Positions 26,982 through 36,368 of a DNA stretch of 64,000 nt are shown in pieces (within the stretch, counting starts at the first letter, position 1; each line of letters opens with the position of its first letter). This stretch comes from CAYTBN01 sp964436045. GTDB lineage: Bacteria > Myxococcota_A > UBA796 > UBA9615 > CAYRNR01. The position numbers and the translations under genes are program-made. The stretch covers positions 25,464 through 89,463 of the forward strand of contig CAYTBN010000027.1 of the NCBI GenBank assembly GCA_964436045.1, read 5' to 3'. The notes below the pieces were generated by a model. The model did no database searches. It was not told the DNA's origin and worked only from the letters and a program-made list of their open reading frames with translations.

Positions 26982-27890
26982 TCACACCAGGTCCCCGTTC
27001 ATGTAACGCACGATCAGCGGGCCGAACATGGTCAGGAACACCGCGATCAAGATCATCAGGATCGGGAACAGGATCTTGATGGTCGCCTCGGCTGCGATCT
27101 TCTCGGCCCGCTGGGTCCGCTTCAACCGGTTGGCCTGGGCCTGCACCTGGAGGATCCGGGACAGCGGCGTCCCCATCGCCTCGGCCTGCACCACCGCGCC
27201 GACCACGGAGGTGACGTACTCGGACTGGATTCGATCCGACATGTTCAGCAGGGCCTCGCGCCGGGTCACACCGAGCCGGATCTCCTGCAGCACGTAGTGC
27301 AGCTCCTCGATCAGCGGGCCCTTCTGGCTCTCCTTGCTGACCACCGAGTCCAGGGCGGTGTTGAAGTCCAGCCCGGCCCCCAGGCTCAAGCTCAGCAGGT
27401 CGAGCACGAAGGGCAGGTGGCGGTTGACCGCCGACAGCCGGCGAATGATCAGATCCTCCATGTAGAGGAAGGGCAGGTAGGCGCTGATCATCCCCGGGAT
27501 CATCGCCAGCAATGGGCTGGCGCCGCCGAGCCCCACCGCGGTGAAGGCGATGCCGAACAGCATGCCGCTGATCCCGGCACACACGCAGGTGGCCAGGAAC
27601 TCGTCGGGGGTGAATCCGCCCGGGTGACCGGCGCGGGCCAGCTTGACCTTGAGTCCCGCTCGGACCTTGTCCAGATCCAGCGTCCCGATCCAGTAGGTGG
27701 GGATGAAGATCAGGATCCGGAGCATCACGTAGGCCTGGTTGCTGTCGGCCAGCTGCTGGCGCTTGAAAGCAACGAACCCCTTCTCGGGCGCCTCGCCGTC
27801 CCAGTCCTCGTCGGGGGCCATCGCCCGCACGGCCGCGTAGACCGCCAGGAACAGGACCGCGGATGCGAACAGGCCGTAGATGTACAGCAT
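26982..27890 (-). CDS. tadC: TadC-like inner-membrane platform protein
   Basis: 302 residues. GspF-domain protein of the Tad pilus inner-membrane platform. TM segments lie at the N-terminus (1-22), around 95-150 and at the C-terminus (270-297). The cytoplasmic GspF helical domain contains LPFVLDLLSLSLGAGLDFNTAL and GTPLSRILQVQAQANRLKRTQRAEK, typical of TadC. The start ATG overlaps the last base of tadB's stop. Works as a pair with TadB to couple the motor ATPase to pilin extraction. Confidence 0.93.
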   Translation of the reverse strand: MLYIYGLFASAVLFLAVYAAVRAMAPDEDWDGEAPEKGFVAFKRQQLADSNQAYVMLRILIFIPTYWIGTLDLDKVRAGLKVKLARAGHPGGFTPDEFLATCVCAGISGMLFGIAFTAVGLGGASPLLAMIPGMISAYLPFLYMEDLIIRRLSAVNRHLPFVLDLLSLSLGAGLDFNTALDSVVSKESQKGPLIEELHYVLQEIRLGVTRREALLNMSDRIQSEYVTSVVGAVVQAEAMGTPLSRILQVQAQANRLKRTQRAEKIAAEATIKILFPILMILIAVFLTMFGPLIVRYMNGDLV

Positions 27891-28750
27891 CAGATGTCCG
27901 CCGCCAGGATCCGCCGGATGAGGAACACGCCGACGGCCTCGAAGGCCAGGATCAGGAAGATGATCACGTAGCCCTTTGGATCGGTGAACAGCTCGGAGAT
28001 GTACTCGGGATCGATCAGATAGACGGCGAAGGCGAAGGCGGCCGGCATGCCACCGATGACCCAGCCCTGGAGCTTACCCTGGGCGGTCATGGTCTTGATC
28101 TTCTCCTCCAGGCGGAAGATCTCGCGGATCGCCGACGAGGTGTCCTCGAACACCTGGGGCACGTTGCCGCCGTGGACCCGGGTGATCAGGATCCCGGTCA
28201 TCACCATGTCGAAGAACCGGCTGCGCAGCCGGTTGCCCATCTTGACCAGCGCCTCCTCCAGGGTCAGCCCCAGCTTGTGCTCCTTGAGCATCAGCCGGAA
28301 CTCCTGGTTGATGGGCGGCTCCATGGAGTCGGAGACCACGTCCATTGCCTGGGTCAGCACCAGGCCGGCGCGCATGGAGTTGGCCATCGACTGCAGGGCG
28401 TCGATCAGCTGCTGGTCGAACTTCTCCATCCGCTTCTGGCGGGCGCGTCGCAGCAGGAAGGTGGGCACGAAGTAGGCCAGCCCGGCGATCACGATGGCCC
28501 CGAACCAGCCGATGAAGTTGGCCACACCCAGGAAGACCAGGATCATGAAGGCGATGTGGTAGACGAAGAACCGCTTGGGCGAGAACTCGATGTACAGGTC
28601 GTCCAGCTGGGAGCCGACCCAGTCCACGTAGCGCGCATAGAAGTCGTCGAGCTTCTGGGTCACCCAGCGTCCGTTGAGCGCCACCACCAGGAGCATGGTC
28701 ACCAGGAAGCCCAGCACCACCAGGATCAGGAACGGGGTCGAGGTCCACAT
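27890..28750 (-). CDS. tadB: TadB-like inner-membrane platform protein
   Basis: 286 residues, GspF-domain protein. TM helices at about 5-27, 65-105 and two near the C-terminus (225-285). The GspF signature QLIDALQSMANSMRAGLVLTQAMDVV is clear. Translationally coupled to the FHA-CpaF gene upstream and to tadC downstream (one-base overlaps), the canonical cpaF-tadB-tadC order. Confidence 0.93.
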   Translation of the reverse strand: MWTSTPFLILVVLGFLVTMLLVVALNGRWVTQKLDDFYARYVDWVGSQLDDLYIEFSPKRFFVYHIAFMILVFLGVANFIGWFGAIVIAGLAYFVPTFLLRRARQKRMEKFDQQLIDALQSMANSMRAGLVLTQAMDVVSDSMEPPINQEFRLMLKEHKLGLTLEEALVKMGNRLRSRFFDMVMTGILITRVHGGNVPQVFEDTSSAIREIFRLEEKIKTMTAQGKLQGWVIGGMPAAFAFAVYLIDPEYISELFTDPKGYVIIFLILAFEAVGVFLIRRILAADI

Positions 28751-30351
28751 CAGAGGAACTCCCCGTCGGTGATGATGCCGCGCGCCACCAGGTCGGGGAT
28801 GAAGGTCGGGATGTAGCCGGTGGTCTTGGTCTCCCCCATCACCGTGCCGTCCTCGGCCAGCCCATGCCGCAGGAAACGGAAGATCGGCTCGACCACGAAG
28901 TCGCCGTGCTCGTCCAACCGGGTCACCTCGGCGACCTCGGTGACCTTTCGGCTGCCGTCGCTCAGCCGCTCCTGGTGGACGATCAGATCGATCGCCGACG
29001 TGATCTGGTGGCGGACCGCGGAGATGGGCAGATCCATGCCGCTCATCAGCACCATGGTCTCCAGCCGCGCGAGCATGTCCGACGTGGAGTTGGAGTGGCC
29101 GGTGGTCAGCGAGCCGTCGTGACCGGTGTTCATCGCCTGGAGCATGTCCAGGGCCTCACCGCCGCGGCACTCTCCGACGATGATGCGGTCGGGCCGCATG
29201 CGCAGGGAGTTCTTGACCAGGTCGCGGATCGTGAATTCGCCCCGGCCCTCGATGTTGGCCGGCCGCGCCTCCAGGCAGACCACGTGCTCCTGGTCCAGTC
29301 GCAGCTCCGCCGAGTCCTCGATGGTGACGATCCGCTCCTTGTCAGGGATGAAGGTACTCAGCACGTTGAGCAGGGTGGTCTTGCCGCTACCGGTTCCGCC
29401 GCTGACCAGCACGTTGCAGCGCCCGCGCACCGCCCGCTGCAGGAAGCGGGCGATCTGGGGGGTCATCGTGTTGAACCCGATCAGGTCTTTCATCGTCAGC
29501 GGGTCGCGGCGGAACTTGCGGATGGTGATGCACGGGCCACGGATCGCCAGCGGCGGGATGATCGCGTTGACGCGGCTGCCGTCCTTGAGCCGGGCGTCCA
29601 CCAGCGGCGATGACTCGTCGATCCGCCGGCCCAGCGGGGTGACGATCCGCTCGATGACCGCCCGGATGGCATCGTTGCTGGTGAAGGTCTTGTCCGTCAG
29701 GGTGATCTTGCCGAGCTTCTCGATGTAGATCAGGTCCTTGCAGACCACCATCACCTCGGTGATGTCGTCGTCCTTGAGGAAGTCCTCCAGCGGGCCGAGC
29801 CCCAGTGCCTCGTCGAGGATCTCCTTGACCAGCACCGCCCGGTCGACGTGCTCCGGGATGGAGACCTTGCCGGCTCCGATGATCTCCTCGAGGGCCTGCT
29901 TGGACTGGCGGAAGACCTCCTCCTCGCCCAGGGCCTCGATATCGAGCCGCTTGAGGTCCAGGTGGTCCAGCAGCGTGTCGTGCATCGTGCGCTTGGTCTG
30001 CAGAACCGGGTCGTCCGCGCGCCGTTCGGCGATGGACGGGCCGCCGACCCGCGCGTCGGCGCTCACCAGGTCGACCTCGACCCGGCAGTCGCCGAGGATC
30101 ACGTCGTCGCCCTCGCGCAGCATGACGTAGGAGTCGATGGGGGCACCGTTGACCAGCGTGCCGTTGACGCTGGCGTCGATCAGCGACACCTCCTCGTCGT
30201 TGAAGAACACCCGTGCGTGCTGGCGGGAGACCGCCGGCGAGTTGAGCACGAGCTCGTTGGCATTGGGATCACGGCCGATGCGCACGGGCGAATTGGCGAA
30301 CACCCGTTCCTGGACCTGACCATCCGAGCCGAGGTACCGCACTCTGAGCAT
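28750..30351 (-). CDS. cpaF: FHA-CpaF fusion ATPase (main Tad motor)
   Basis: 533 residues. N-terminal FHA domain about 1-100 (VRIGRDPNANELVLNSPAVSRQH, SVNGTLVNGAPI) with intact phosphothreonine-binding residues, then a CpaF/TadA motor: N-domain (LGPLEDFLKDDDITEVMVV), Walker A GGTGSGKTT near 315, Asp box, Walker B RIIVGECRGGEALDM and a His box in which the usual HAN is HSN (TTGHSNST). The FHA fusion suggests that motor activity or docking depends on a Thr-phosphorylated partner. FHA-CpaF fusions are known in Myxococcota Tad-like loci. The second CpaF in this operon has no FHA. Confidence 0.93.
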   Translation of the reverse strand: MLRVRYLGSDGQVQERVFANSPVRIGRDPNANELVLNSPAVSRQHARVFFNDEEVSLIDASVNGTLVNGAPIDSYVMLREGDDVILGDCRVEVDLVSADARVGGPSIAERRADDPVLQTKRTMHDTLLDHLDLKRLDIEALGEEEVFRQSKQALEEIIGAGKVSIPEHVDRAVLVKEILDEALGLGPLEDFLKDDDITEVMVVCKDLIYIEKLGKITLTDKTFTSNDAIRAVIERIVTPLGRRIDESSPLVDARLKDGSRVNAIIPPLAIRGPCITIRKFRRDPLTMKDLIGFNTMTPQIARFLQRAVRGRCNVLVSGGTGSGKTTLLNVLSTFIPDKERIVTIEDSAELRLDQEHVVCLEARPANIEGRGEFTIRDLVKNSLRMRPDRIIVGECRGGEALDMLQAMNTGHDGSLTTGHSNSTSDMLARLETMVLMSGMDLPISAVRHQITSAIDLIVHQERLSDGSRKVTEVAEVTRLDEHGDFVVEPIFRFLRHGLAEDGTVMGETKTTGYIPTFIPDLVARGIITDGEFL

Positions 30352-30388
30352 CGCTAACCGATCCTCCGTTCGTCGCGCCGACGGGCCA

Positions 30389-31558
30389 CTAGGGCCACAT
30401 CTTCATCTCGCGATACTCCTCGATGTTGCGGTCGATCAGGTCCCGGTTCTCATCGCCGTCGGGCTCGATCAGGTACGGGGTGATGAAGATCACGCCGTCG
30501 GTGTCGTCCTTGCTGAAGTTCCGGGTGCTGAAGAAAGCGCCGAGCAGTGGGACCTCGGACAGCCAGGGCATGCCCGCGACCTCACGCTTGCTCTTGTGCC
30601 GTACCACCCCGGCCAGGGCCAGGCTCTGGCCCTCCTTGAGCAGCACGGTGGTCTCCTGCTTCTTGTTGCTCAGGGTGTAGACACCGGACTCGAACGAGGT
30701 GATGTCGGAGATCTCGTAGTTGACCTGCAGGTGAACGTTGTCGCGCCGGTCGATGCGCGGCGTGGCCTCCAGGATGACCCCGAACGGCCGCTCGACCAGG
30801 TTGACCGTGCTCTGGGTCTGCACCGGGATCAGCAACACGCCGCCGTACTCGTAGTGGGTCGTCTCGCCGTGGAGCACCGTGGCCTCGTGGGACTCCCACA
30901 CCCGGGTGAAGGCCTGCTGGGCGTCGAAGTTGACCAACTGATCCAGCTGCACGGTCGGGCCGTTTCGGACCACGTCCATCCAGTTGAAGACCATCGTGGC
31001 CAGGTTGCCCGACAGGTTCATCCCGTATTCCTTGGCCTTCTCGCGATCGACCTCGACGAAGTCGAACGCCAGCCGGAACATGGGCTTGAGGTCCACGGCC
31101 TTGGGATCCAGCCGGGCCAGGTTGACCACCACGTCGTAGGCCGCGGCGATCCCGTTGATGCGCTCCATGTCGTCCGAGGTCAGCACCTCGCCGGAGACCA
31201 GCAACCTGCCGCCGACGATGTTGACCGAGATGCCCTCGACGTCGATCAGCATGTCCTCGATCGTGTCGCGCAGCTCGTCGAGGCTGTCCTCGGAATAGAC
31301 CGTGATCTTGTAGGTCGTGTCGCCGACGGTGACCGACGAGTAGCCGGCCGCAATCGCCTTGAGCACCACCTGATTCCCCTTGGCGATGACCTTGACGATC
31401 TTCTCGTTGCCGGGGATCACCGTGGTGCGCTGGGACACAGAGACCACGTGGGTGTCCCCGACCTTCATCGAGAGTGTCTCCTCCTCGGCGCTCGCCGTCG
31501 CGGCGAGAATCAGCAGGAGGAGGAACAACAGCGGCGCGATTGCGTTTCGTACCTTCAC
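30389..31558 (-). CDS. cpaC: CpaC/RcpA-like secretin
   Basis: 389 residues. Signal peptide to ASA. The N0-like pilus-formation domain (LSMKVGDTHVVSVSQRTTVI), a BON/N1-like domain (about 90-150) and a secretin core (VQTQSTVNLVERPFGVILEATPRI, then GQSLALAGVVRHKSKREVAGMPWLSEVPLLGAFF). It forms the outer-membrane channel of the Tad pilus. It is on the short side for CpaC but all core segments are present. No obvious S-domain for a pilotin. Confidence 0.9.
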   Translation of the reverse strand: MKVRNAIAPLLFLLLLILAATASAEEETLSMKVGDTHVVSVSQRTTVIPGNEKIVKVIAKGNQVVLKAIAAGYSSVTVGDTTYKITVYSEDSLDELRDTIEDMLIDVEGISVNIVGGRLLVSGEVLTSDDMERINGIAAAYDVVVNLARLDPKAVDLKPMFRLAFDFVEVDREKAKEYGMNLSGNLATMVFNWMDVVRNGPTVQLDQLVNFDAQQAFTRVWESHEATVLHGETTHYEYGGVLLIPVQTQSTVNLVERPFGVILEATPRIDRRDNVHLQVNYEISDITSFESGVYTLSNKKQETTVLLKEGQSLALAGVVRHKSKREVAGMPWLSEVPLLGAFFSTRNFSKDDTDGVIFITPYLIEPDGDENRDLIDRNIEEYREMKMWP

Positions 31559-31565
31559 GTCAACC

Positions 31566-32384
31566 TCAGCGGATGATGTTGATCAGCTCGTTGCGCTTCG
31601 TCTGGACCTGGTTGCGCTTCTTCTCGCCGAAGACGTCGCTGAAGTCCTTGGGCGGCAGCGCCAACTCGGTGGTGATGTCGTTCTCGTTGCGCAGGGACAG
31701 CGCGATCTTGCCCTTGTCGACCGAGAAGGTGAGCAGCTCCGCCTCCTCGGGGGTGACCAGCACGGTCACGGTCTGGTAGCCGCGGCCCGAGGTGGACTCC
31801 GACGAGCCCCGCTCCTTGCTGCCCAGGCGGGCACCCACCGCCAGCACGGTCACGTTCTGCAGCAGGGTGATGGTGACCCACTCCTTCTTCTCGGGCTTCA
31901 TGAAGGTGCCGAGGATGTCCACGTGGTCGTTGGGCTGGAGCAGGCCGCCCATGGAGGAGACCTGGTCGACCGGGATCGACATCGCCCGCCACCCCTCCTT
32001 GACCACCTGGTCCAGCTCCACGTCGGAGCGCGGGTCGGAGAAGTCTGTCCACAGCAGGGTCTGCCCCTCGCGGATGGTATGGGCCACCCGCTGGCCGACG
32101 ATCCGCTCCCACTCGTTGATGAACACCGACTGCGGGTGCACGTAGGACTCGGGCACCTCGATCTGCGTCAGCATGTCGTGGGAGATGGGTTTGTCTGCTG
32201 CGATGTCGAACTTGGCGGCGACCAGGGTCACCTTCTCACCGGCGACGCCGTACTTGGCCGCCAGCTGCTGGGTATAGATGTACAAGAGCAGCACCGCGAG
32301 GATCGCCAGACCGAGGGAGACCAGCAACACCTTCCGTCGATTGGAGGGTACACCGCTGGTCGCATTCTGCTTGTTGTCCGCCAC
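31566..32384 (-). CDS. cpaB: CpaB/RcpC-like pilus assembly protein
   Basis: 272 residues. One N-terminal TM helix (about 17-38), then an SAF domain (VTLVAAKFDIAADKPISHDMLTQIEVPESY) and the CpaB core (AMSIPVDQVSSMGGLLQPNDHVDILGTF). Periplasmic component that connects secretin and platform. Seven bases upstream of cpaC in the usual cpaB-cpaC order. Confidence 0.92.
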   Translation of the reverse strand: MADNKQNATSGVPSNRRKVLLVSLGLAILAVLLLYIYTQQLAAKYGVAGEKVTLVAAKFDIAADKPISHDMLTQIEVPESYVHPQSVFINEWERIVGQRVAHTIREGQTLLWTDFSDPRSDVELDQVVKEGWRAMSIPVDQVSSMGGLLQPNDHVDILGTFMKPEKKEWVTITLLQNVTVLAVGARLGSKERGSSESTSGRGYQTVTVLVTPEEAELLTFSVDKGKIALSLRNENDITTELALPPKDFSDVFGEKKRNQVQTKRNELINIIR

Positions 32385-32448
32385 AGGACCTCCCTGGGGA
32401 TCGATTCCGGATTCCAGGAGCGCGGGGATTGGGGACGCCCCGAAGGCG

Positions 32449-33480
32449 TCAGTTCAGCGAGCCCGGCGGGCCGGTGACCACCACGGTGGTCACCGTGGTG
32501 CGGGTCTCCGGATCCTCCGTCGCCGTCACATGACACTGCTGCCGTCCGCGGACGAAGAGTGCCGACGGGGCGGAGCCACCCGCCGCTGCCGCCTCCGCGA
32601 CCCTGGAATCTTCCGACCAATCGTACTGCGGAAGCTGGGTCGAATAGAAGTCCAGGACCGACATTGCGTCGCGCGCGGACTGATACTGGCCCATGTGGAC
32701 CAGCATCGAGCCGCTGTCCTGGGAGAACGACAGGAGGCGCACGTCACCGGGTACGCGGGGTACGTCGGGGGGATCGGAACCGGGGGCGTCGTCCTCGCCA
32801 TCGGTGGACACGGCGCGCACGTCGAAGTCCTCGGAGGGCCAGGCGGCCATCACGGTGGTCGAGCGGGCGCCGGGCTGGCGCAGGGCCAGGACGAACTTGG
32901 CGTCGCCCAGGTCCGAGATGCGCCCGCTGGCCGCGGCGGCCTCGGCCCGGCGGTTCATCTCCTCGGCCCAGCCCGGCTCGTCCCAGTCCGGGATCACGGC
33001 GGTGCCGTAGATCCCCCAGGTGCCGGCGTCGATGCGGGTCCCGCGGCGGCCGATGCGCTCGTTCATCTGCTCGCGGAGCCGATCCCAGTCCTCGCCTTCG
33101 ATGTCGGGGTTCTTCGGGCTGTCCCCTCCCAGTTCGCCGGGAGGTCCCCCGTAGAGGTCCTCGTAGTAGTCCAGGACCTCGTCGACGGTGCGCCAGTCGT
33201 TCTCGAGGGTGTAGTAGATGCGGTTTCCGTTGAGGGTCGCGGCCTGTACCGAGCCCGGATCGACCTGCAGGTCCCACACCGACGGCACGCCAGCGAACGC
33301 GTCTCCCAGGGACTGGAAGACCGTGGCCTCGGCCGGCGGATTCAGCGGGGAGTTGGCATGACCGAACCAGAACACGGCCAGCGCGAAGGCGACGATCGCC
33401 GCCAGCCGCCAGGCCCGGTCCAGGATCGACCTGGACCCGCCCGAACTAGAAGCACCAGTCGCAGAGTCCGTAGATCTCAT
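32449..33480 (-). CDS. Membrane-anchored protein of unknown function in Tad operon
   Basis: 343 residues. One TM segment near 27-44 (AAIVAFALAVFWFGHA) and a large extracytoplasmic domain. That domain appears to hold two copies of a similar module: DEVLDYYEDLYGG near 105 and SVLDFYSTQLPQYDW near 280, a pattern seen in bacterial proteins of unknown function that pair a 'Y-D-fixed' helix with a beta-sheet. The start overlaps the end of tadE by 35 bp, so it is translated from the same transcript. Not a standard Tad subunit. Confidence 0.7.
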   Translation of the reverse strand: MRSTDSATGASSSGGSRSILDRAWRLAAIVAFALAVFWFGHANSPLNPPAEATVFQSLGDAFAGVPSVWDLQVDPGSVQAATLNGNRIYYTLENDWRTVDEVLDYYEDLYGGPPGELGGDSPKNPDIEGEDWDRLREQMNERIGRRGTRIDAGTWGIYGTAVIPDWDEPGWAEEMNRRAEAAAASGRISDLGDAKFVLALRQPGARSTTVMAAWPSEDFDVRAVSTDGEDDAPGSDPPDVPRVPGDVRLLSFSQDSGSMLVHMGQYQSARDAMSVLDFYSTQLPQYDWSEDSRVAEAAAAGGSAPSALFVRGRQQCHVTATEDPETRTTVTTVVVTGPPGSLN

Positions 33481-34066
33481 TGTATGCCCACATGTCCAGG
33501 TACGCCTCGTAGCCCCAGAGCACCACGTTGCCCTCGATGTCCTCGTAGTCCCAGTTCCCGATCGCGATCTTGTGCGTGCGCGTCACGTTGATGTTGCTGG
33601 CGTAGGGCAGCAGCGAGTTGCGGATCGGCTGGACCACCGTGGCCTCGTAGTGAGTGTCGACGGGCGCGATCCCGGTGGCCAGCATGGTGGCGATCTGGCT
33701 GTAGTTGATCAGCCCGGTCGGGTTGGTGAGGCCGCCCGGATCGGGGAATTGCAGAAAGATCGACGGGTCGAAGTCGCTGAGGTTCTCCAGGGTGTCGTTG
33801 GAGGCACTGCCGGAGATCGACGCCCCGGCCAGCTTGAAGTCGTTCTGTGCCTTGGCGGACGCCGCCGACAGGCTGTGGTTCGGGTCGTGGCGCCCGGCCT
33901 TCCAGGCCACGTAGCGTACGGCGATCTGGGCGTTCTGCTCCTGATAGTAGGCCTTGCCGAAGTGGATGATCCCCATGATCAGGACCAGGAAGATCGGCAG
34001 GGTCACGGCGAACTCGACCGTGGCCTGCCCGCGGACGTCTTCGCGCAGTCGGCGGATGGCTCTCAT
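33446..34066 (-). CDS. tadE: TadE-like pseudopilin
   Basis: 206 residues. N-terminal TadE signature: GQATVEFAVTLPIFLVLIMGIIHFG, a Gly-Gln cleavage-like site followed by a hydrophobic helix with the key Glu at +5. TadE-type minor pilins are processed by prepilin peptidase and prime pilus assembly. The ATG shares its last base with the preceding stop, showing tight coupling to the TadG-like gene. Confidence 0.88.
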   Translation of the reverse strand: MRAIRRLREDVRGQATVEFAVTLPIFLVLIMGIIHFGKAYYQEQNAQIAVRYVAWKAGRHDPNHSLSAASAKAQNDFKLAGASISGSASNDTLENLSDFDPSIFLQFPDPGGLTNPTGLINYSQIATMLATGIAPVDTHYEATVVQPIRNSLLPYASNINVTRTHKIAIGNWDYEDIEGNVVLWGYEAYLDMWAYNEIYGLCDWCF

Positions 34067-35400
34067 CAGTGGGTGATCACGATCTGGGTAAGGTCACTGA
34101 GGCCCGCGACCCACAACGATATCCGACCCGCCGCGCCGATGTCCGGGGGCATCGGCAGCCCCGGCGTCGTCAGCATGTAGTCGGTCATGAACAGGGGCAT
34201 GTCTCCCAGCTTGGACACGGGCACCAAGTGGGCGTGCCAGCGGGGGACGAACATGTTGCCGTCTTGGGTGTTGGTGACCTCGGCCTGGGCCACCGTGATC
34301 ATCCCGAACACCTCGTTGTACGGGTTGTTGAAGTGGTCGGGCAGGGCGATGACCTCGCCCTGCTCGGGCGAATCGTAGCCGATGGCGACGTACTGGGCGG
34401 AGTCCGGGAACTCGTCGTCCAGGATCAGCGGATTGGCCTTGCCGGTGTCCGTGTAGTCCGACAGGCTCGGGTACCACCACAGCCCCTGGCACTCGACCAG
34501 GTAGTACCAGGCCACGTTGGTCTCCCACCACGTGTTGCCCTTGGCCAGGGGCGCCATCTTGCCGAACAGCATCTGGTAGGGCAGCTGCTGGGTCGGGCTG
34601 CCCAGCGGACCGTTGGCCCAGTGGGGATAGGCCGCCAACGCCGGGGCGTACGCGTCCTCGGGATAGGCCGTGATGGCGTAGTACAACATCGCAGACACGG
34701 CGGCGGTCTTGATGCCGGCGTCCTCCCACAGGTCGTAGCCGCCGTCGTCGCCGTTGGCCATCGTCTCGCACAGATCGGTCATCTCCCCCTCTTTGAGGGG
34801 CATCTCGTTGGGCCACACGAAGGCGTAGTCCAGCCCGTTCTCCTGGGCCAGCATCGTGCCCTCGGTCATCGCCATCGCCTCGAAGCCGTCGCGTACCCCC
34901 TCGGCGACGGTCGTCAGATCGTCCATCCGTGTGAAGAGGAACTCGATCTGATCGTCCAGCGGTGGCCAGCCGGCCATCAGCAGCTGGATCCCGACCATCG
35001 CGCAGTTCCACTCCTCGATGATCGACTGCCAGCAGCGGCCGAAGTCGAGGTCGCACCAGGGATCGCAGAAGCACGAGGCGTTGGCTGCGGCCATGTCGGC
35101 CGACTCCAGCACCGCCCAGGTGATGGACTCGGTGAAGATCGCCTCGGCGAGCAACATCGACTTCATGATGTTGGTCATCGCGATCAGGTTCATGCCGCGG
35201 GCTTCCCAGGTGGCCGCGCTGATGGCGGCCGAGTCGACCGCGTTCTGCGCCGTCACCTTGTGGGTCAGGTGGCGGCCATTGTTCAGCATCAGGATCACGA
35301 ACGAACAGATCAGGAACCCGGTCAGGGCCACGAAGGCCATGGTCTGGCCGTCGCGCCTGTGGTGGAGCGACATCGCCCGGCGAACCAGCGTGCGCATCAC
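34066..35400 (-). CDS. TadG-like membrane-anchored pilus protein
   Basis: 444 residues. N-terminal basic segment, a hydrophobic helix (TMAFVALTGFLICSFVILML, about 19-39) preceded by DGQ, and downstream QNAVDSAAISAATWEARGMN, as in Tad-domain/TadG-like proteins. The large ectodomain has a Cys cluster (SCFCDPWCDLDFGRCW) and aromatic-rich stretches. It probably extends into the periplasm or decorates the pilus tip. Four-base overlap with the next gene upstream. Confidence 0.82.
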   Translation of the reverse strand: MMRTLVRRAMSLHHRRDGQTMAFVALTGFLICSFVILMLNNGRHLTHKVTAQNAVDSAAISAATWEARGMNLIAMTNIMKSMLLAEAIFTESITWAVLESADMAAANASCFCDPWCDLDFGRCWQSIIEEWNCAMVGIQLLMAGWPPLDDQIEFLFTRMDDLTTVAEGVRDGFEAMAMTEGTMLAQENGLDYAFVWPNEMPLKEGEMTDLCETMANGDDGGYDLWEDAGIKTAAVSAMLYYAITAYPEDAYAPALAAYPHWANGPLGSPTQQLPYQMLFGKMAPLAKGNTWWETNVAWYYLVECQGLWWYPSLSDYTDTGKANPLILDDEFPDSAQYVAIGYDSPEQGEVIALPDHFNNPYNEVFGMITVAQAEVTNTQDGNMFVPRWHAHLVPVSKLGDMPLFMTDYMLTTPGLPMPPDIGAAGRISLWVAGLSDLTQIVITH

Positions 35401-36368
35401 GGGGTCTCCAGGGTCAGGGTGCAGGTGGCGTTGATCGCCGTGTAGCTACCCGGCGCGAACTCCAGCAACGAGAACTCCGAGGGCAGGGTGCCCATCTCGT
35501 CGATCAGCTGGGCCGCCAGCGGGATGTTGAGGTGGAAGCAGTGGGTGACCTGCACGGTGATGTCGTCGTGGGGATTGAAGGTGACCACGTCGCCCGGGGC
35601 GGCCACCACCGAGGTGCCGCCTCCGCTGACGGTGACGAACTTCACCACGGTGCAGAAGTACGAGTAGGCGAACCGATCCGCATAGTCGAGCACCTGGACC
35701 GCGCCCGGGATCACCGACAACATGCTGGTGATGGCGTTGACCACGTCCATCACCAGCCCTCCCACCAGGGGCAGCCCGGCCAGCACGTGGCTGGCGCGCC
35801 GGGAGATCGGCACGCAGGCGATGACCGCGGAGTTCTTGATGTTGGAGTACTTCTCGTTGCCGGTCGACAGGGTGATCTTGTTGACCTCCTCGTCGGCCTC
35901 CATCGGGATCCAGACGATGGCGGAGCGGGCGGCGGCGTAGGCGGCGTACAGCGTCACGTTCTTGGCGTTGTACATCAGCGACATCTGGGCCACGCCCATC
36001 ACGACCATCATCAGCGCCCAGAAGATGATCACGAACTCGGTGATCGCCTGACCGGCCTGGGCCCGTCGCAGCTTGACCAGCCCGCGGAAGGGCGACATCG
36101 GGCTGGAGACCAGCAGCGACATCCGCCACACCAGCAGGACCAGCGATCCCACGGCCAGGGAGATCCCGATCGCGAGGCCGGTCGGGGCGCCGGTGAACGA
36201 GACGTTGGCGATCACCCCCGGTGCCACCGGCCCCGACCCGGAGAGCAGGCGCGCAGGCGAGGGTGCGAACAGCTGGATGCTCGCGAAGCAGGCGGCGGAC
36301 ACCCCCACGAAGGTCAGCAGGATCCGGAGGACTGTGGTCAAGCGGTTCGGCATTTTTCCCGCAACCAT
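35397..36368 (-). CDS. TadE-like protein with extra TM helices
   Basis: 323 residues from the ATG opening MVAGKMP; an ATG five codons later is also possible. Two TM helices (about 12-33 and 60-78) precede a TadE-like segment AGQAITEFVIIFWALMMVVMGVAQ near 98-121. The extracytoplasmic part is beta-rich with few Cys. The two extra TM helices before a pilin-like segment are unusual. It is the first gene of the core Tad operon downstream of a 193-bp spacer. Confidence 0.78.
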   Translation of the reverse strand: MVAGKMPNRLTTVLRILLTFVGVSAACFASIQLFAPSPARLLSGSGPVAPGVIANVSFTGAPTGLAIGISLAVGSLVLLVWRMSLLVSSPMSPFRGLVKLRRAQAGQAITEFVIIFWALMMVVMGVAQMSLMYNAKNVTLYAAYAAARSAIVWIPMEADEEVNKITLSTGNEKYSNIKNSAVIACVPISRRASHVLAGLPLVGGLVMDVVNAITSMLSVIPGAVQVLDYADRFAYSYFCTVVKFVTVSGGGTSVVAAPGDVVTFNPHDDITVQVTHCFHLNIPLAAQLIDEMGTLPSEFSLLEFAPGSYTAINATCTLTLETP

